Of a DNA stretch of 64,000 nt, positions 54,517 through 63,751 are shown piece by piece (the first letter of the stretch is position 1; every line of letters starts with the position of its first letter). The position numbers and the translations under genes were made by a program. The stretch is taken from contig NZ_JADWYI010000001.1 of the NCBI RefSeq assembly GCF_016904885.1, positions 2,480,001 to 2,544,000 of the forward strand, read 5' to 3'. The stretch comes from Archangium primigenium. GTDB lineage: Bacteria; Myxococcota; Myxococcia; Myxococcales; Myxococcaceae. The notes under the pieces are model-generated. The model was not told the origin of the DNA and searched no databases. It was given only the letters and a program-made list of their open reading frames with translations.

Positions 54517-54632
54517 GTCGTGCCTCCCGTCGAGCCTGGCGAATGAGCCACTCAGGATTCGTCCGGGTGCGTCGGACGGCACGAGGGCCCGCGCGGGGCG
54601 TGCCTGGATGCTCGCCCCGCGACCACGCCAGC

Positions 54633-56180
54633 TCAGGCGGCCGGGGGGCCGGGCGGACCGCCGAAGGGCCAGCGGAAGCCCGCGTATTGAAGGACATCGG
54701 GCGCCTTGCGGCCGTGCCAGCCCACCGCCTCGCCGGGACGCAGGAGCAGGGCCCGGGGCAGGGTCTTGTCGCGCCCCCGGACCTGGGCCAGGCGCTCGGG
54801 GTAGGGGTCCGCGTCCGGGTTCTCGTCCCGGGTGCTGGCGCCGCTCACGGGCGTGCCGGGGTAGCCCGGGTAGCGGGGGCCCATGCCCTCGCGCCAGTAC
54901 CAGGGGGCGCCGCCATCCGCGCAGGGCACCACGTACCGGGCGCCGAGCCACTGGCCATAGCGCAGCGCCTCCTCGGGGCCGGCCATGAGCCGCTGCGGCC
55001 GGGTGAGCGCGTCGAGCGGCACGTCGACGAGGTAGGCGTCCAGGGTGGTGTAGCCGAAGAAGAGCGGCTCGAGCCGGAAGCCGCGCACGCCGCAGAAGAG
55101 CACGTCCACGGGAGCCTCCTCGCGCACGGCGTGGCACACCGACTCCATGTCGCCGCGCACGTCGTGGCCGGCGTCGGCGAAGAAGGCCGCGGAGAAGCCC
55201 GGCGCGCGCACGAGCCACGTGTTGCCCTGGTTGAAGAGCCCCGGGTAGAGGCCCTCGCCGTCGGTGGGCTGCTCGCCGTAGAAGGGCAGGGCGCGCACGG
55301 TGATGTCGCCCACGCGCCGCTCCTCGCCCCAGCCGAGCGCCTCCACGCGCGTGTAGCCCAGCTGGGTGAGCCGCAGCACGCAGTCGGTGGAGAAGAGGCT
55401 CTCGCGCGGCACGGCGGGCACGAAGATGCGCGTGTCGCGCGGCAGTTGCAGCAGCGAGCCCAGGTGGAAGTGGTCCCCGTGCGAGTGGGTGATGACCACC
55501 GCGTCCACCGGCCCCAGGTCCTTGGGCTGCATGGGCGGGTAGTCCGCGTCCAGCGCGTGCGCGGGGCGGAAGTACGGGTCCACCAGCACGCGCGCCTGGG
55601 CGCTCGCCACCAGCACGGTGTTGTGGCCCACGAAGAGCGCGCCCGGGGTGGGCACGGGCACGGTGCCCTCGTGTTCCTCCAGCCAGCCCGCGCCGGACAG
55701 GTCCGCGAGCAGCTCGCCCGCGGCGGGCCGGGCCGACAGGGCGCGCAGCTCGGCCGGGGTGGCGCCGCGCGCGAGCGTGGCGAAGAGCTCGGCGAGCGCG
55801 GGCCACTCGCGCGCCTTCACCGGGAAGTCGAGCCCCTGCGCGTCGCGCCGCAGGTGCAGCACCCGGGGCGTGTGCCGGGTGGCGTCCGGGAAGAGCACGT
55901 CGGACCGGAGCGGCCGGCGGCCCTGGCGCCGGGGCCCCTCGGTGCACAGCGCGGCGTAGCGGGGCGTGTCCTCCAGCCAGCGCACCAGCGCCTGGGCCTC
56001 GCGCAGGGCCCGCTCGGGTCCCAGCTCCGCCAGCCGGCGCTTGAGCGCGGCCTGGGCGTGGCGGACGGGGCGGGCGGTGGGCCCCTGGATGCTGCAGCCC
56101 AGATCCTCATGGTGCTCGGCTTCGTTCCGGGCCGAGGCGAGCACGGCGAGACTGATTTCCCGGCGCAGCGACAGACGCAT
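54633..56180 (-). CDS. MBL-fold metallohydrolase
   Basis: 515 residues. A long N-terminal helical region (1-170) precedes a metallo-beta-lactamase fold with THSHGDHFH (the HxHxDH site) and downstream FFADAGHDV; a final tail with many Trp/Pro residues follows. It resembles UlaG/RomA-like hydrolases but the N-terminal addition is unusual. The substrate is unknown; lactonase, phosphodiesterase or phospholipid hydrolase are all possible. ATG at 56180 faces an inverted repeat at 56190. Confidence 0.8.
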   Translation of the reverse strand: MRLSLRREISLAVLASARNEAEHHEDLGCSIQGPTARPVRHAQAALKRRLAELGPERALREAQALVRWLEDTPRYAALCTEGPRRQGRRPLRSDVLFPDATRHTPRVLHLRRDAQGLDFPVKAREWPALAELFATLARGATPAELRALSARPAAGELLADLSGAGWLEEHEGTVPVPTPGALFVGHNTVLVASAQARVLVDPYFRPAHALDADYPPMQPKDLGPVDAVVITHSHGDHFHLGSLLQLPRDTRIFVPAVPRESLFSTDCVLRLTQLGYTRVEALGWGEERRVGDITVRALPFYGEQPTDGEGLYPGLFNQGNTWLVRAPGFSAAFFADAGHDVRGDMESVCHAVREEAPVDVLFCGVRGFRLEPLFFGYTTLDAYLVDVPLDALTRPQRLMAGPEEALRYGQWLGARYVVPCADGGAPWYWREGMGPRYPGYPGTPVSGASTRDENPDADPYPERLAQVRGRDKTLPRALLLRPGEAVGWHGRKAPDVLQYAGFRWPFGGPPGPPAA

Positions 56181-56189
56181 AAGTTCGTG

Positions 56190-56202
56190 GTCCTACCAGG
56201 AC
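56190..56202. promoter_or_regulatory. Inverted repeat between the MBL and DUF6683 genes
   Basis: GTCCT-ACC-AGGAC, perfect five-base arms, ten bases from the MBL start codon. A possible operator. Confidence 0.3.
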
Positions 56203-56343
56203 GAAAGTACCAGTGATGAGAGACGATTCGGGGCGCTTGCCCGCCCCCTGCTTTCCGATGATGCTCCGCGCGCGACCGGGACCGTGGGCTGGAGGCGGAG
56301 GAGGGTGCCGGGTGGATTCTCTGTTCCAGCCATCGGAGGGGGC

Positions 56344-57069
56344 ATGAAGGGTGTTTACAGGAAGGTCGCCGTCCTCGCGACGGTGGGTACCCTCCTGGGT
56401 CAGGTGGGGCTCGCGGCCGCCCGGCCCCCGAGTGCCTACCGCGAGTACGACAGCACCCTGTTCGTCAACGGGGGCTTCAAGCTCGCCTTTCCCAAGAAAG
56501 GCCGGGCCGTCTCGCCGCGGGAGAAGGGGGGCGAGGAGGCCGTCTCGCCCGTGCTGTTGCCGCTGTCGGTGTCGTCGTTCCGCACCGTGGGCAACCCCAT
56601 CATGCCCAAGCGCATCGCCTCGGGCGTGTCGGACCTGGACGCGGACACGCGCCGCCAGCTCGAGGCGGCCCTGCTGACGCTCTTGCGCGAGTACGAGCAG
56701 ATGCTCGACCGCAACGACGACTCGCGCCTCAAGAACAACCTGGCCGGGGCCTTCAACCACCTCTTCGGCGCCGCCTACCGGGTGCTCAAGGGCGCGGGCC
56801 TGTCCTCCGAGCAGCAGAAGAGCATGCTGACGCAGCTCAACGCCGGCTTCGCCCTGGGGCTCAAGGAGCAGCGGCTGTCGGACCGGCAGAAGCAGGAGCT
56901 CTACGAGGCCGCCGTGCTCTCGGGCTCCATCATCCTCGGGCTGTCGGGCGAGGGGCGGGACAAGGACGTGAAGACGGCGCGCGCGCTGGCGCGCTCCCTG
57001 CTCGAGCAGCTCATGGGGATTTCCCCGGAGCGCATCCACACCGAGGGCGAGGCGGTGTGGGTGGAGTGA
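56344..57069 (+). CDS. DUF6683 family protein
   Basis: 241 residues with an N-terminal signal peptide (MKGVYRKVAVLAT to about GLAAA). The C-terminal half, KNNLAGAFNHLFGAAYRVL with QLNAGFALG downstream, matches what I recall as DUF6683. It is predicted periplasmic and helical, of unknown function. ATG at 56344 is the first good start after the divergent region. It converges on the ketosynthase with a 40-base gap. Confidence 0.75.
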   Translation: MKGVYRKVAVLATVGTLLGQVGLAAARPPSAYREYDSTLFVNGGFKLAFPKKGRAVSPREKGGEEAVSPVLLPLSVSSFRTVGNPIMPKRIASGVSDLDADTRRQLEAALLTLLREYEQMLDRNDDSRLKNNLAGAFNHLFGAAYRVLKGAGLSSEQQKSMLTQLNAGFALGLKEQRLSDRQKQELYEAAVLSGSIILGLSGEGRDKDVKTARALARSLLEQLMGISPERIHTEGEAVWVE

Positions 57070-57109
57070 GGTCCGGTGGGCGCCACGAGGGGCGCCTCGG
57101 TCCGGGTCG

Positions 57110-58675
57110 CTACGGCCAGGGGCGGGAGATGACGCAGGCGTTGATGCCGCCCACGCCCATGGACAGCTTGCCGGCGCAGCCCTGGGGCGAGGCCACCGCC
57201 GCGTCGAAGACGTAGCGGCCGTGCACCCGGCCAATCTCCTTGTTGAGCTCGCCCTCGCCCAGGGGCGTGGGGAACACCTGGCCCGCCGCGTAGCCGAGGT
57301 ACTGGGCCGTCAGCTCCCAGCCTCCGCCCGCGCTCATGCCGTGGCCGAAGGTGCCCTTGCGCGCCGTGACGAGCACCGACTCGGGCATCACCGCGCGCAG
57401 GGTCTCCATCTCCAGGAAGTCACCCGGGGTGGCCGTGGCGTGCAAGTCCCAGCTGCCCATGTCCGCGGGCGTCAGGCCCGCCTTGCCCAGGGCCTCGTGG
57501 ATGGCCAGGGTGGGGCCTTCCTTGGAGGGGGTGATGATGTGGTCGGCGTCCGAGGTGACGCCCACGGTGACGGGCTCCATGCCCAGGGGCTTGAGCCCCT
57601 TGGCGGTGAAGTGCTCCAGGTCCCCGAGGATCCACACCACCGAGCCGCCCGCCACGTGCGTGCCGCGCAGCTGGGTGAGGGGCTTGGACACGGCGCCGTC
57701 CGCGCTCACCACGCGCGCGTTGTAGAAGCCGCCCACCACGAGCGGGTGCGGCGGCGGGTCCGTCATGCCCAGCACCACCGCCTGGGCGTCCCCGGAGCGG
57801 ATGGCGTCCAGCGCCAGCTTGAGCCCGTAGCCGAACGAGGAGCACGCCGCCACGGGCGCGAAGCTCATGCCGGTGAGCTTGCCCAGGATGGAGATCTGCG
57901 AGGCGGGCATGTTGTGGATGTTCCAGAGGATCTCCGCCGGCACCGCGTTCCACGGCGGCTCGGGCGCGCCCCACTTCTTCTGCAGGCGCTGGTTGCGCGT
58001 GCGCTTCTCCTTGATGACGGCGAGCTTGGCGGCCTCCACGTTGCCGCTCTCCACGCCCAGGCCCTCGATCTGCTTCTGCTCGGCCAGGTACTCGCCGAGC
58101 TCCGGGGACTGGGCGGCCCAGAAGTGCCACCAGGCCTCCTCGGCCTCGTCCCGGTCATTCTCCTCCACGCTCGCGGGGTCCGCCGGCAGGCCCGGCAAGG
58201 GCTCGCGCGTCTCCAGCCAGCGGCGCAGCACGCTGTTGCGCTCGGGCGCCGCCCAGAACCGGTCCCACTTGCGCTGGGCGCGGTGCAGGCCGAGCGTGAT
58301 GTCGTGGATGGTCGGCAGGTCGCCCAGGCCCGTGCCCACGTAGACGTGCGTGCGCGGCCCGAGCGCCTGCAGCTCCTTCTCCAGGCCCGGGTTCTGGCCG
58401 AGCGCCTGGATGAAGGAGCCGATGGCCATCTTCGTGGGCTGGCCCATCTTCTTGTCGAGCTGGGCGAAGCGCGTGGCGGGAAAGCGCGCGTCCACCCACG
58501 GCTTGTACTCGGAGAAATCGAAGTCCGGCTGGCCCACCAGGAAGTTGTTGGGACCAAACCCCGTGGTGAACGCGGACAGCCAGCTGTCCGAGGAGGCCAG
58601 GTTCTTCTCGAAGGACTCGATGTTCCGCGACCGGGGCGCGACCACTCCCCAGCCAAAGATTCCGACTCTGCGCAC
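57110..58675 (-). CDS. Beta-ketoacyl synthase with a central insertion
   Basis: 521 residues, against about 410 for FabF. The KS catalytic Cys is in AACSSFGYGLKLA, with His residues in DLHATATPGD and KGTFGHGMS (Cys-His-His triad intact). An extra block of about 110 residues (near 135-250) rich in charged residues lies between N-terminal core and active site. It stands alone without ACP or KR genes, so it is not a normal FAS member. The start is a GTG at 58675 with a distant GAGGA; an ATG is lacking. A FabF-like role in a special lipid is possible. Confidence 0.85.
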   Translation of the reverse strand: MRRVGIFGWGVVAPRSRNIESFEKNLASSDSWLSAFTTGFGPNNFLVGQPDFDFSEYKPWVDARFPATRFAQLDKKMGQPTKMAIGSFIQALGQNPGLEKELQALGPRTHVYVGTGLGDLPTIHDITLGLHRAQRKWDRFWAAPERNSVLRRWLETREPLPGLPADPASVEENDRDEAEEAWWHFWAAQSPELGEYLAEQKQIEGLGVESGNVEAAKLAVIKEKRTRNQRLQKKWGAPEPPWNAVPAEILWNIHNMPASQISILGKLTGMSFAPVAACSSFGYGLKLALDAIRSGDAQAVVLGMTDPPPHPLVVGGFYNARVVSADGAVSKPLTQLRGTHVAGGSVVWILGDLEHFTAKGLKPLGMEPVTVGVTSDADHIITPSKEGPTLAIHEALGKAGLTPADMGSWDLHATATPGDFLEMETLRAVMPESVLVTARKGTFGHGMSAGGGWELTAQYLGYAAGQVFPTPLGEGELNKEIGRVHGRYVFDAAVASPQGCAGKLSMGVGGINACVISRPWP

Positions 58676-58699
58676 GGTGATTGTCCTCGAAGGCGAGCG

Positions 58700-59557
58700 C
58701 TAGAGCGGCTCGATCCTCAGGTTGTCGAAGTAGAGCTGGGCCTCCCAGGAGGAGAACCCGAACCGGTCATGGCCTTTTCCCACGAGGGGAAGGGGATCGT
58801 CGAACTCCATGAAGGGCCGCCCGTCGATGCTCCAGCGCAGGAGCGAGCCCCGGCGCTCGATGCGCCAATGATACGTCTGCCCGATCTTCACCGGGTAGGG
58901 ACGGGCTTCCACGCGCATGTGCGTGTCCTTCTTGAACACGCCCGTCTCCACCAGGCCCGCGCTCGCGCCCCCGCCCCGCTTCTCGGCCGCCCGCTGGGCC
59001 TGCGCCTGGAGCGTGCCCAGGGACGCGCCGTGCTCGTCCAGCCGCGCGATGATGGACAGCGTGTTGTTCCACCCGCCGTGGATGAAGACGTAGCCCGAGG
59101 CGTGGTCCGTGCCGTCCCCGAACAGCTCCACCTTGATGTCGCCCTCGGGCGACTCGGAGCGCACGTCGAACTCCACCGCCACGTTCGGCGGCAGCGCGGC
59201 CTGGAGCCACAGCGGGTTGTTCTTCACGCCGGGTGACAGGAGTTGCCCCTTCACCACGCGCCACAGGCCGCCCGTGGAGAAGAAGTCGCGCGGGACCACG
59301 CCCGGGTCCCCGAAGTCCTGGGTGTAGGGCAGGCTCGCGGTGGTGGGCGCCTCGCCCCGCAGCAGCGCGTAATGGAGGAGGGGGAACTGCAGGAGCACCA
59401 GCACCCCGAGCAACACCGCCCAGCCCCGGCCCGACAGGCCCTCGGGCTTCTTCCAGGCGACGTGGCCCGCGGGCTCGCCGGGGGACGTGTCCTGGGTGGC
59501 GGGGGCCTGGGGCCCCGGGGCCTCGGGTTGCTTCTCCTTGCGTCTGGCCTGGCCCAT
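58700..59557 (-). CDS. Single-span membrane protein with a concanavalin/LamG-like domain
   Basis: 285 residues: Pro/Lys-rich cytoplasmic N-terminus, one helix (about 46-64), then an extracytoplasmic beta-sandwich region (VAVEFDVRSE, ASGYVFIHGGWNN, RRGSLLRWSIDGRPF) that resembles a carbohydrate-binding LamG/DUF1080-like jelly roll. No catalytic residues are seen. It lies upstream of the ketosynthase on the same strand, 24 bases apart, so the two may be co-transcribed. Confidence 0.7.
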   Translation of the reverse strand: MGQARRKEKQPEAPGPQAPATQDTSPGEPAGHVAWKKPEGLSGRGWAVLLGVLVLLQFPLLHYALLRGEAPTTASLPYTQDFGDPGVVPRDFFSTGGLWRVVKGQLLSPGVKNNPLWLQAALPPNVAVEFDVRSESPEGDIKVELFGDGTDHASGYVFIHGGWNNTLSIIARLDEHGASLGTLQAQAQRAAEKRGGGASAGLVETGVFKKDTHMRVEARPYPVKIGQTYHWRIERRGSLLRWSIDGRPFMEFDDPLPLVGKGHDRFGFSSWEAQLYFDNLRIEPL

Positions 59558-59641
59558 TCGGTGTCGCTCGTCCCCGGGGGAGGGTGAAGGGGCGCGGACT
59601 CTACGCGCGGCCCTGTTACAGGTAAAGCCCGACGCCCGGGC

Positions 59642-60355
59642 CTACTTCCGGGTCACATCCCAACGCTTCTCCATGGCCCGTTGTTCTTCCTTGCGCTTCT
59701 TGAGGCGCTGGCGCTCGGCCTGCTGCTTCTCCACCTCCTCGGGCGAGGGGCGCACGAGGATTTGATAGATGCTGCCGGCCACCGCGAACAGCGCCGCGGC
59801 GAGCACGATGCCCCAGGGCTGCCGGGCGAGCGCGCCCACCAGGCCGCTGAAGTGGTGCAGGGCCGCCATGCCGCCGATGACGAGCAGCCAGGCGCCCAGG
59901 CACGAGCTGATGATGGCGGACATGGGACGCGAGAGCACCACCGCCACCAGGCCCCCGAGGATGAGGCCCGGCGCGAAGCCGAGGATGAAGTCGTTGGGCC
60001 CGGCGATCTCCCCGCCGAGCAGGCCCAGGGGAATGCCCACGGCCAGGTAGATGATGGCGGGGGGGAAGATGAAGCCCACGGCGGCGAGCACGGCCGCCGC
60101 GAGCGTGGGCAGGCGCGGGTCCATGCCGGTGAGGGAGAAGCGCGCGAGCAGCACCCCCGTCCACGCCAGGCCGATGAGCGCGCCCAGCGGGCCGGCGACG
60201 AGGCGGAAGAGCCGACCGCCGCCCATGAGCAGCAGCACGAGCCCGAGCGCGCCACACACGATGCCGGCCCACATGGGCAGCACCCGGTAGAGCGCCACCC
60301 AGCCCGCGGGATTGAAGGTCTGATAGGCCTTGAGGGCCTCGATGTACGCGTCCAA
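59642..60355 (-). CDS. Multi-spanning membrane protein (DUF4203-like)
   Basis: 237 residues with six or seven helices and a basic C-terminal coiled-coil tail (EEVEKQQAERQRLKKRK). The start is an apparent TTG at 60355, ten bases from the upstream stop, with AGGA seven bases before it; no ATG or GTG is better. The helix pattern is like DUF4203/TMEM198 proteins. The function is unknown. It is the second gene of a two-gene operon. Confidence 0.6.
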   Translation of the reverse strand: MDAYIEALKAYQTFNPAGWVALYRVLPMWAGIVCGALGLVLLLMGGGRLFRLVAGPLGALIGLAWTGVLLARFSLTGMDPRLPTLAAAVLAAVGFIFPPAIIYLAVGIPLGLLGGEIAGPNDFILGFAPGLILGGLVAVVLSRPMSAIISSCLGAWLLVIGGMAALHHFSGLVGALARQPWGIVLAAALFAVAGSIYQILVRPSPEEVEKQQAERQRLKKRKEEQRAMEKRWDVTRK

Positions 60356-60364
60356 TGCGGTGTC

Positions 60365-60625
60365 CTAGTAGCGCGCGGCGGCGAGCCCCACGAGCAGCAC
60401 GAGGAGAAGCGCGGCGAGCGCCGCGAAACCAAAGAGGGCGGGGGGCGGCGTGGCCCGGCGCAACAGGTCGCGCGCCTGGGCCGCGTCCTCGGGGCCCGGC
60501 TCCCGCGCGAGCACCCGCGTGGCGAGACGGCGCGCGGCCACCACGTCGCCCGCGTCCTTGAGCTGCCACGCCTCGCGCATCCAGGGAGACGCGGGGTCTG
60601 TGGGCGTCTGTCCGCCTTTCGCCAT
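60365..60625 (-). CDS. Small membrane protein with a tail anchor
   Basis: 86 residues, a short helical-repeat-like region (REAWQLKDAGDVVAARRLA, TPR-like) and a C-terminal transmembrane helix (about 64-82). ATG at 60625. It is the first gene of the operon with the multi-spanning protein. Longer upstream in-frame Met codons look non-coding. Confidence 0.6.
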   Translation of the reverse strand: MAKGGQTPTDPASPWMREAWQLKDAGDVVAARRLATRVLAREPGPEDAAQARDLLRRATPPPALFGFAALAALLLVLLVGLAAARY

Positions 60626-60680
60626 GCCCCCCGTGTATAGCGGGGAATGCAAGGGCGAGTCGACGGTATATAGGTCCCCC

Positions 60681-61439
60681 ATGTCCGTGCGCCCCCTCAG
60701 CCGTCGCCACCTCCTGTTCGGGAGCGCGGCGCTCGTCCCGTTGCTCTCCGGTCGTGCCTCGGCCTTTGGCGAGAAGAGCCGCTTCATCCCCGCCGTGGCG
60801 CGTCACGGGGGCCGCTGGGACGGGCGGTTGTCGGGGCTCCGACGAATCGCCTGGGAGCTGCAGCGGCGCACCTCGGTGGAGGTGCTCCCCGACGCCCGGC
60901 CCTTCGCCCTGTCCAGCCCGGACATCTTCGAGTTCCCCTTCCTCTACCTGGGCGGGGACGGGGCCTTTCCGCCCTTCAGCACCGCCGAGGTGGAGAACCT
61001 GCGGCGCTACCTCACCTTCGGCGGCTTCCTGCTCGCCGACGCCAACGACGGCAGTGACGGCCAGGGCTTCGACGCGAGCTTCCGCCGCGAGCTCGCCCGG
61101 GTGCTGCCGCAGAGCCCCCTGCGCGACGTGCCCTCCACGCACGTCGTCTTCAAGAGCTTCTTCCTCCTGGAGTCCGCCCCGGGGCGACTGCTCAACAAGC
61201 CCCAGTTGCAGGCGGCGAGCATCGGCAAGCGCGCCGCGGTGATGTACTCGCAGAACGACCTGGCCGGGGCGTGGAGCCGCAGCGAGGCGGGCGACTACGA
61301 GTTCGACGTGTCCCCCGGCGGAGAGCCCCAGCGCGAGCTCGCCGTGCGCCTGGGGGTGAATCTCTGCATGTACGCCCTCTGCCTGGACTACAAGGACGAC
61401 GCCGTCCACCTGCCGCTCATCCTCAACAAGCGCCGCTGA
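60681..61439 (+). CDS. DUF4159 family Tat-exported protein
   Basis: 252 residues with a twin-arginine signal (SRRHLLFGSAALVPLL). The mature part is DUF4159, a GATase-like domain (YLTFGGFLLADANDGSDG) found in gene clusters with MoxR ATPase, DUF58 and VWA membrane proteins. It is followed four bases later by the VWA/GATase-like membrane protein, consistent with such a cluster. ATG at 60681; the TATATA just upstream could be the -10. Confidence 0.85.
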   Translation: MSVRPLSRRHLLFGSAALVPLLSGRASAFGEKSRFIPAVARHGGRWDGRLSGLRRIAWELQRRTSVEVLPDARPFALSSPDIFEFPFLYLGGDGAFPPFSTAEVENLRRYLTFGGFLLADANDGSDGQGFDASFRRELARVLPQSPLRDVPSTHVVFKSFFLLESAPGRLLNKPQLQAASIGKRAAVMYSQNDLAGAWSRSEAGDYEFDVSPGGEPQRELAVRLGVNLCMYALCLDYKDDAVHLPLILNKRR

Positions 61440-61443
61440 CTTC

Positions 61444-63729
61444 ATGGACACCACTGCCTTCAATGCCTGGAAGCTCGTCAGCCTCTCGCCCCTGCCCGTG
61501 TGGGTGCTGGGGCTTCTGGCGGTGGGCCTGGCGCTGGGTGTCGTCCTGGCCGCCTGGGGCGTGCGCCGGGAGTCCTCGCGCGCGCGGCGCTGGGTGCTGT
61601 GGCTGCTGCGCGCGGGCGCGGGGCTCGCCGCGCTCTTCTTCCTGCTCGAGCCCGGCATCCGCAACCTCCAGGTGGCGCGGATGAAGAACCGGCTGGCGGT
61701 GCTCGTGGACCGCTCGGCCTCCATGAACTTCCCCGTGGAGCCCGGCGGCGTCACGCGCTCGGCCCAGGCCGCGGACTTCGTCACCCGCGCCACCGCGGGG
61801 CTCGCCTCGCTCGCCGACCGCTACACCGTGGAGGTGTACGGCTTCGATCCCGAATTGTCGCCCACCACCGCCGAGGCGCTCGCGAGCGAGCCCGCGCGCG
61901 CGGGCACGTCGGACCTGCTCTCGGCCCTGCGCGCGGCGGGCGCGGGCGCCCAGGGCGGCAAGAAGCTGGGCGGCGTGCTGCTGGTGAGCGACGGGGCGGA
62001 CAACGTGGACCTGGCCCAGGGCGCGGTGGGTCGGGCGCGCGCGGCGCTGGCGGACCTGGACGTGCCGGTGTCCACCTTCCTCGTGGGACAGGAGGCCCTC
62101 AAGGACCTGGCCGTCGAGCGCGTGAAGGTGGACGACTTCGCCTTCGTGCGCAACTCGCTCACCGTGGAGGTGGAGCTGCACGCCCGGGGCTTCTCCGGCC
62201 AGGAGGTGCCGGTGGTGCTCAAGCAGGAGGGCAAGGTGGTGGCGAGCAAGTCCGTGCGCTTCGACTCCTCCGACGACGTCAAGCCCCTGGGCTTCACCTT
62301 CACCCCGGATCAGACGGGCCGCTTCGTCTACACGGTGAGCATGCCCGTCTACCCGGACGAGGCTGTGGGCGAGAACAACAGCCGCTCCTTCGTGCTCAAG
62401 GTCATCCGCGACCGGGTGCGCGTGCTGCTCGTGGTGGGCAAGCCCTCGTGGGACGAGCGCTTCCTGCGCGGGCTGCTGCGCCAGGACGCCAACGTGGACA
62501 TGGTGTCCTTCTACATCCTGCGCACCATGTCCGATGACCCCGGCGTGGTGAGCCAGGAGCGCGAGCTGTCGCTCATCCCCTTCCCCATGGAGGAGATCTT
62601 CGACACGAAGCTGGACACCTTCGACGTCGTCATCTTCCAGAACTTCGGCTACACGGACTCGTCGCTGTCCATCGCCCAGTACGAGCGCAACCTCGAGCGC
62701 TACGTGCACAACGGCGGCGCGCTGGTGATGATCGGCGGCGACAGCGTGCTCGGCGAGGGCCGGGCGAACATGCCCACCCTCTACGAGGCCCTGCCGCTGG
62801 AGGGCGCGGGCCCCGCCAGCCCCGAGCCCTTCAAGGCGCGGCTGACCCCCGAGGGCCTGCGCCACCCGGTGACGGCCATGGCCTCGGGCGGCGTGAGCAC
62901 GGAGGCGGCGTGGGGCGAGCTGCCGCCCATTCCGGGCGCCAACCTCACGCGCGCCAAGCAGGGCGCCACCGTGCTCATGGACCACCCCTTCCTCACCGCG
63001 GACGGCAAGAACGCGCCGCTCGTGGCGGTGTGGGACTACGGCCGGGGCCGCACCCTGGTGATCGCCACGGACGCGAGCTGGTACTGGGCCTTCAACGCCC
63101 ACAAGGAGGGCTCGCCCAACCGCACCTACGACCGCTTCTGGGGCAACGCGCTGCGCTGGCTCGTGCGCGACCCGGACCTGACCACGCTCAACGTGACGGC
63201 GGATCCGCCCTCCGTGGAGCCGGGCCGGCCCGTGGGCGTGGTGGTGGCGTCGCGCACGTCCGACTATCAGCCCGCCCAGGACGCCCAGGTGCGCGTGGAG
63301 CTGGTGTCCGTGGACACGCAGCGCCCCGTGGCGGTGCAGACGGGCCAGACGGGGCCGGACGGCGTGGTGCGCCTGGAGTTCCCCCCGCCCGCGCCCGGCC
63401 CCTACAAGCTCGTGGCCACCGCGAAGAAGGGCGAGACGGACCTGGGCCAGGGCGAGGACGCCGTGGCGGTGCGCGCCGTCGGGCCCGAGCTGTCGGACGC
63501 CTCGGTGCGGCCCGAGCTGATGGAGCAGATCGCCAAGTACACCGGCGGCAAGGCCTACCGCCTGCCCCAGGACGGACTGCCCGGGGACGTGCCGCTGCTC
63601 GACCCGCCCGTGGTGGAGGTGGGCCGGGCCAAGGACAAGCCCCTGTGGGACCGGTGGTACTACCTGGTGGCGCTCGTGGCGCTGCTCGGCGGGGAGTGGT
63701 TCCTGCGCCGCCGCTTCGGCTACGTGTGA
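61444..63729 (+). CDS. Membrane protein with VWA and glutamine amidotransferase-like domains
   Basis: 761 residues; two N-terminal helices (about 17-40, 50-67), VWA domain with intact metal motif DRSAS (about 89-93) and VSDGADN, a large extracytoplasmic beta-rich part, a GATase-like segment (HNGGALVMIGGDSVLGEG) and a C-terminal helix (about 737-753). This matches the BatA/DUF58-cluster membrane components, probably working with the DUF4159 protein upstream and a MoxR ATPase outside the window. ATG at 61444. Confidence 0.85.
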   Translation: MDTTAFNAWKLVSLSPLPVWVLGLLAVGLALGVVLAAWGVRRESSRARRWVLWLLRAGAGLAALFFLLEPGIRNLQVARMKNRLAVLVDRSASMNFPVEPGGVTRSAQAADFVTRATAGLASLADRYTVEVYGFDPELSPTTAEALASEPARAGTSDLLSALRAAGAGAQGGKKLGGVLLVSDGADNVDLAQGAVGRARAALADLDVPVSTFLVGQEALKDLAVERVKVDDFAFVRNSLTVEVELHARGFSGQEVPVVLKQEGKVVASKSVRFDSSDDVKPLGFTFTPDQTGRFVYTVSMPVYPDEAVGENNSRSFVLKVIRDRVRVLLVVGKPSWDERFLRGLLRQDANVDMVSFYILRTMSDDPGVVSQERELSLIPFPMEEIFDTKLDTFDVVIFQNFGYTDSSLSIAQYERNLERYVHNGGALVMIGGDSVLGEGRANMPTLYEALPLEGAGPASPEPFKARLTPEGLRHPVTAMASGGVSTEAAWGELPPIPGANLTRAKQGATVLMDHPFLTADGKNAPLVAVWDYGRGRTLVIATDASWYWAFNAHKEGSPNRTYDRFWGNALRWLVRDPDLTTLNVTADPPSVEPGRPVGVVVASRTSDYQPAQDAQVRVELVSVDTQRPVAVQTGQTGPDGVVRLEFPPPAPGPYKLVATAKKGETDLGQGEDAVAVRAVGPELSDASVRPELMEQIAKYTGGKAYRLPQDGLPGDVPLLDPPVVEVGRAKDKPLWDRWYYLVALVALLGGEWFLRRRFGYV

Positions 63730-63751
63730 GCCGCCGGGCCCGGGGGACTTC

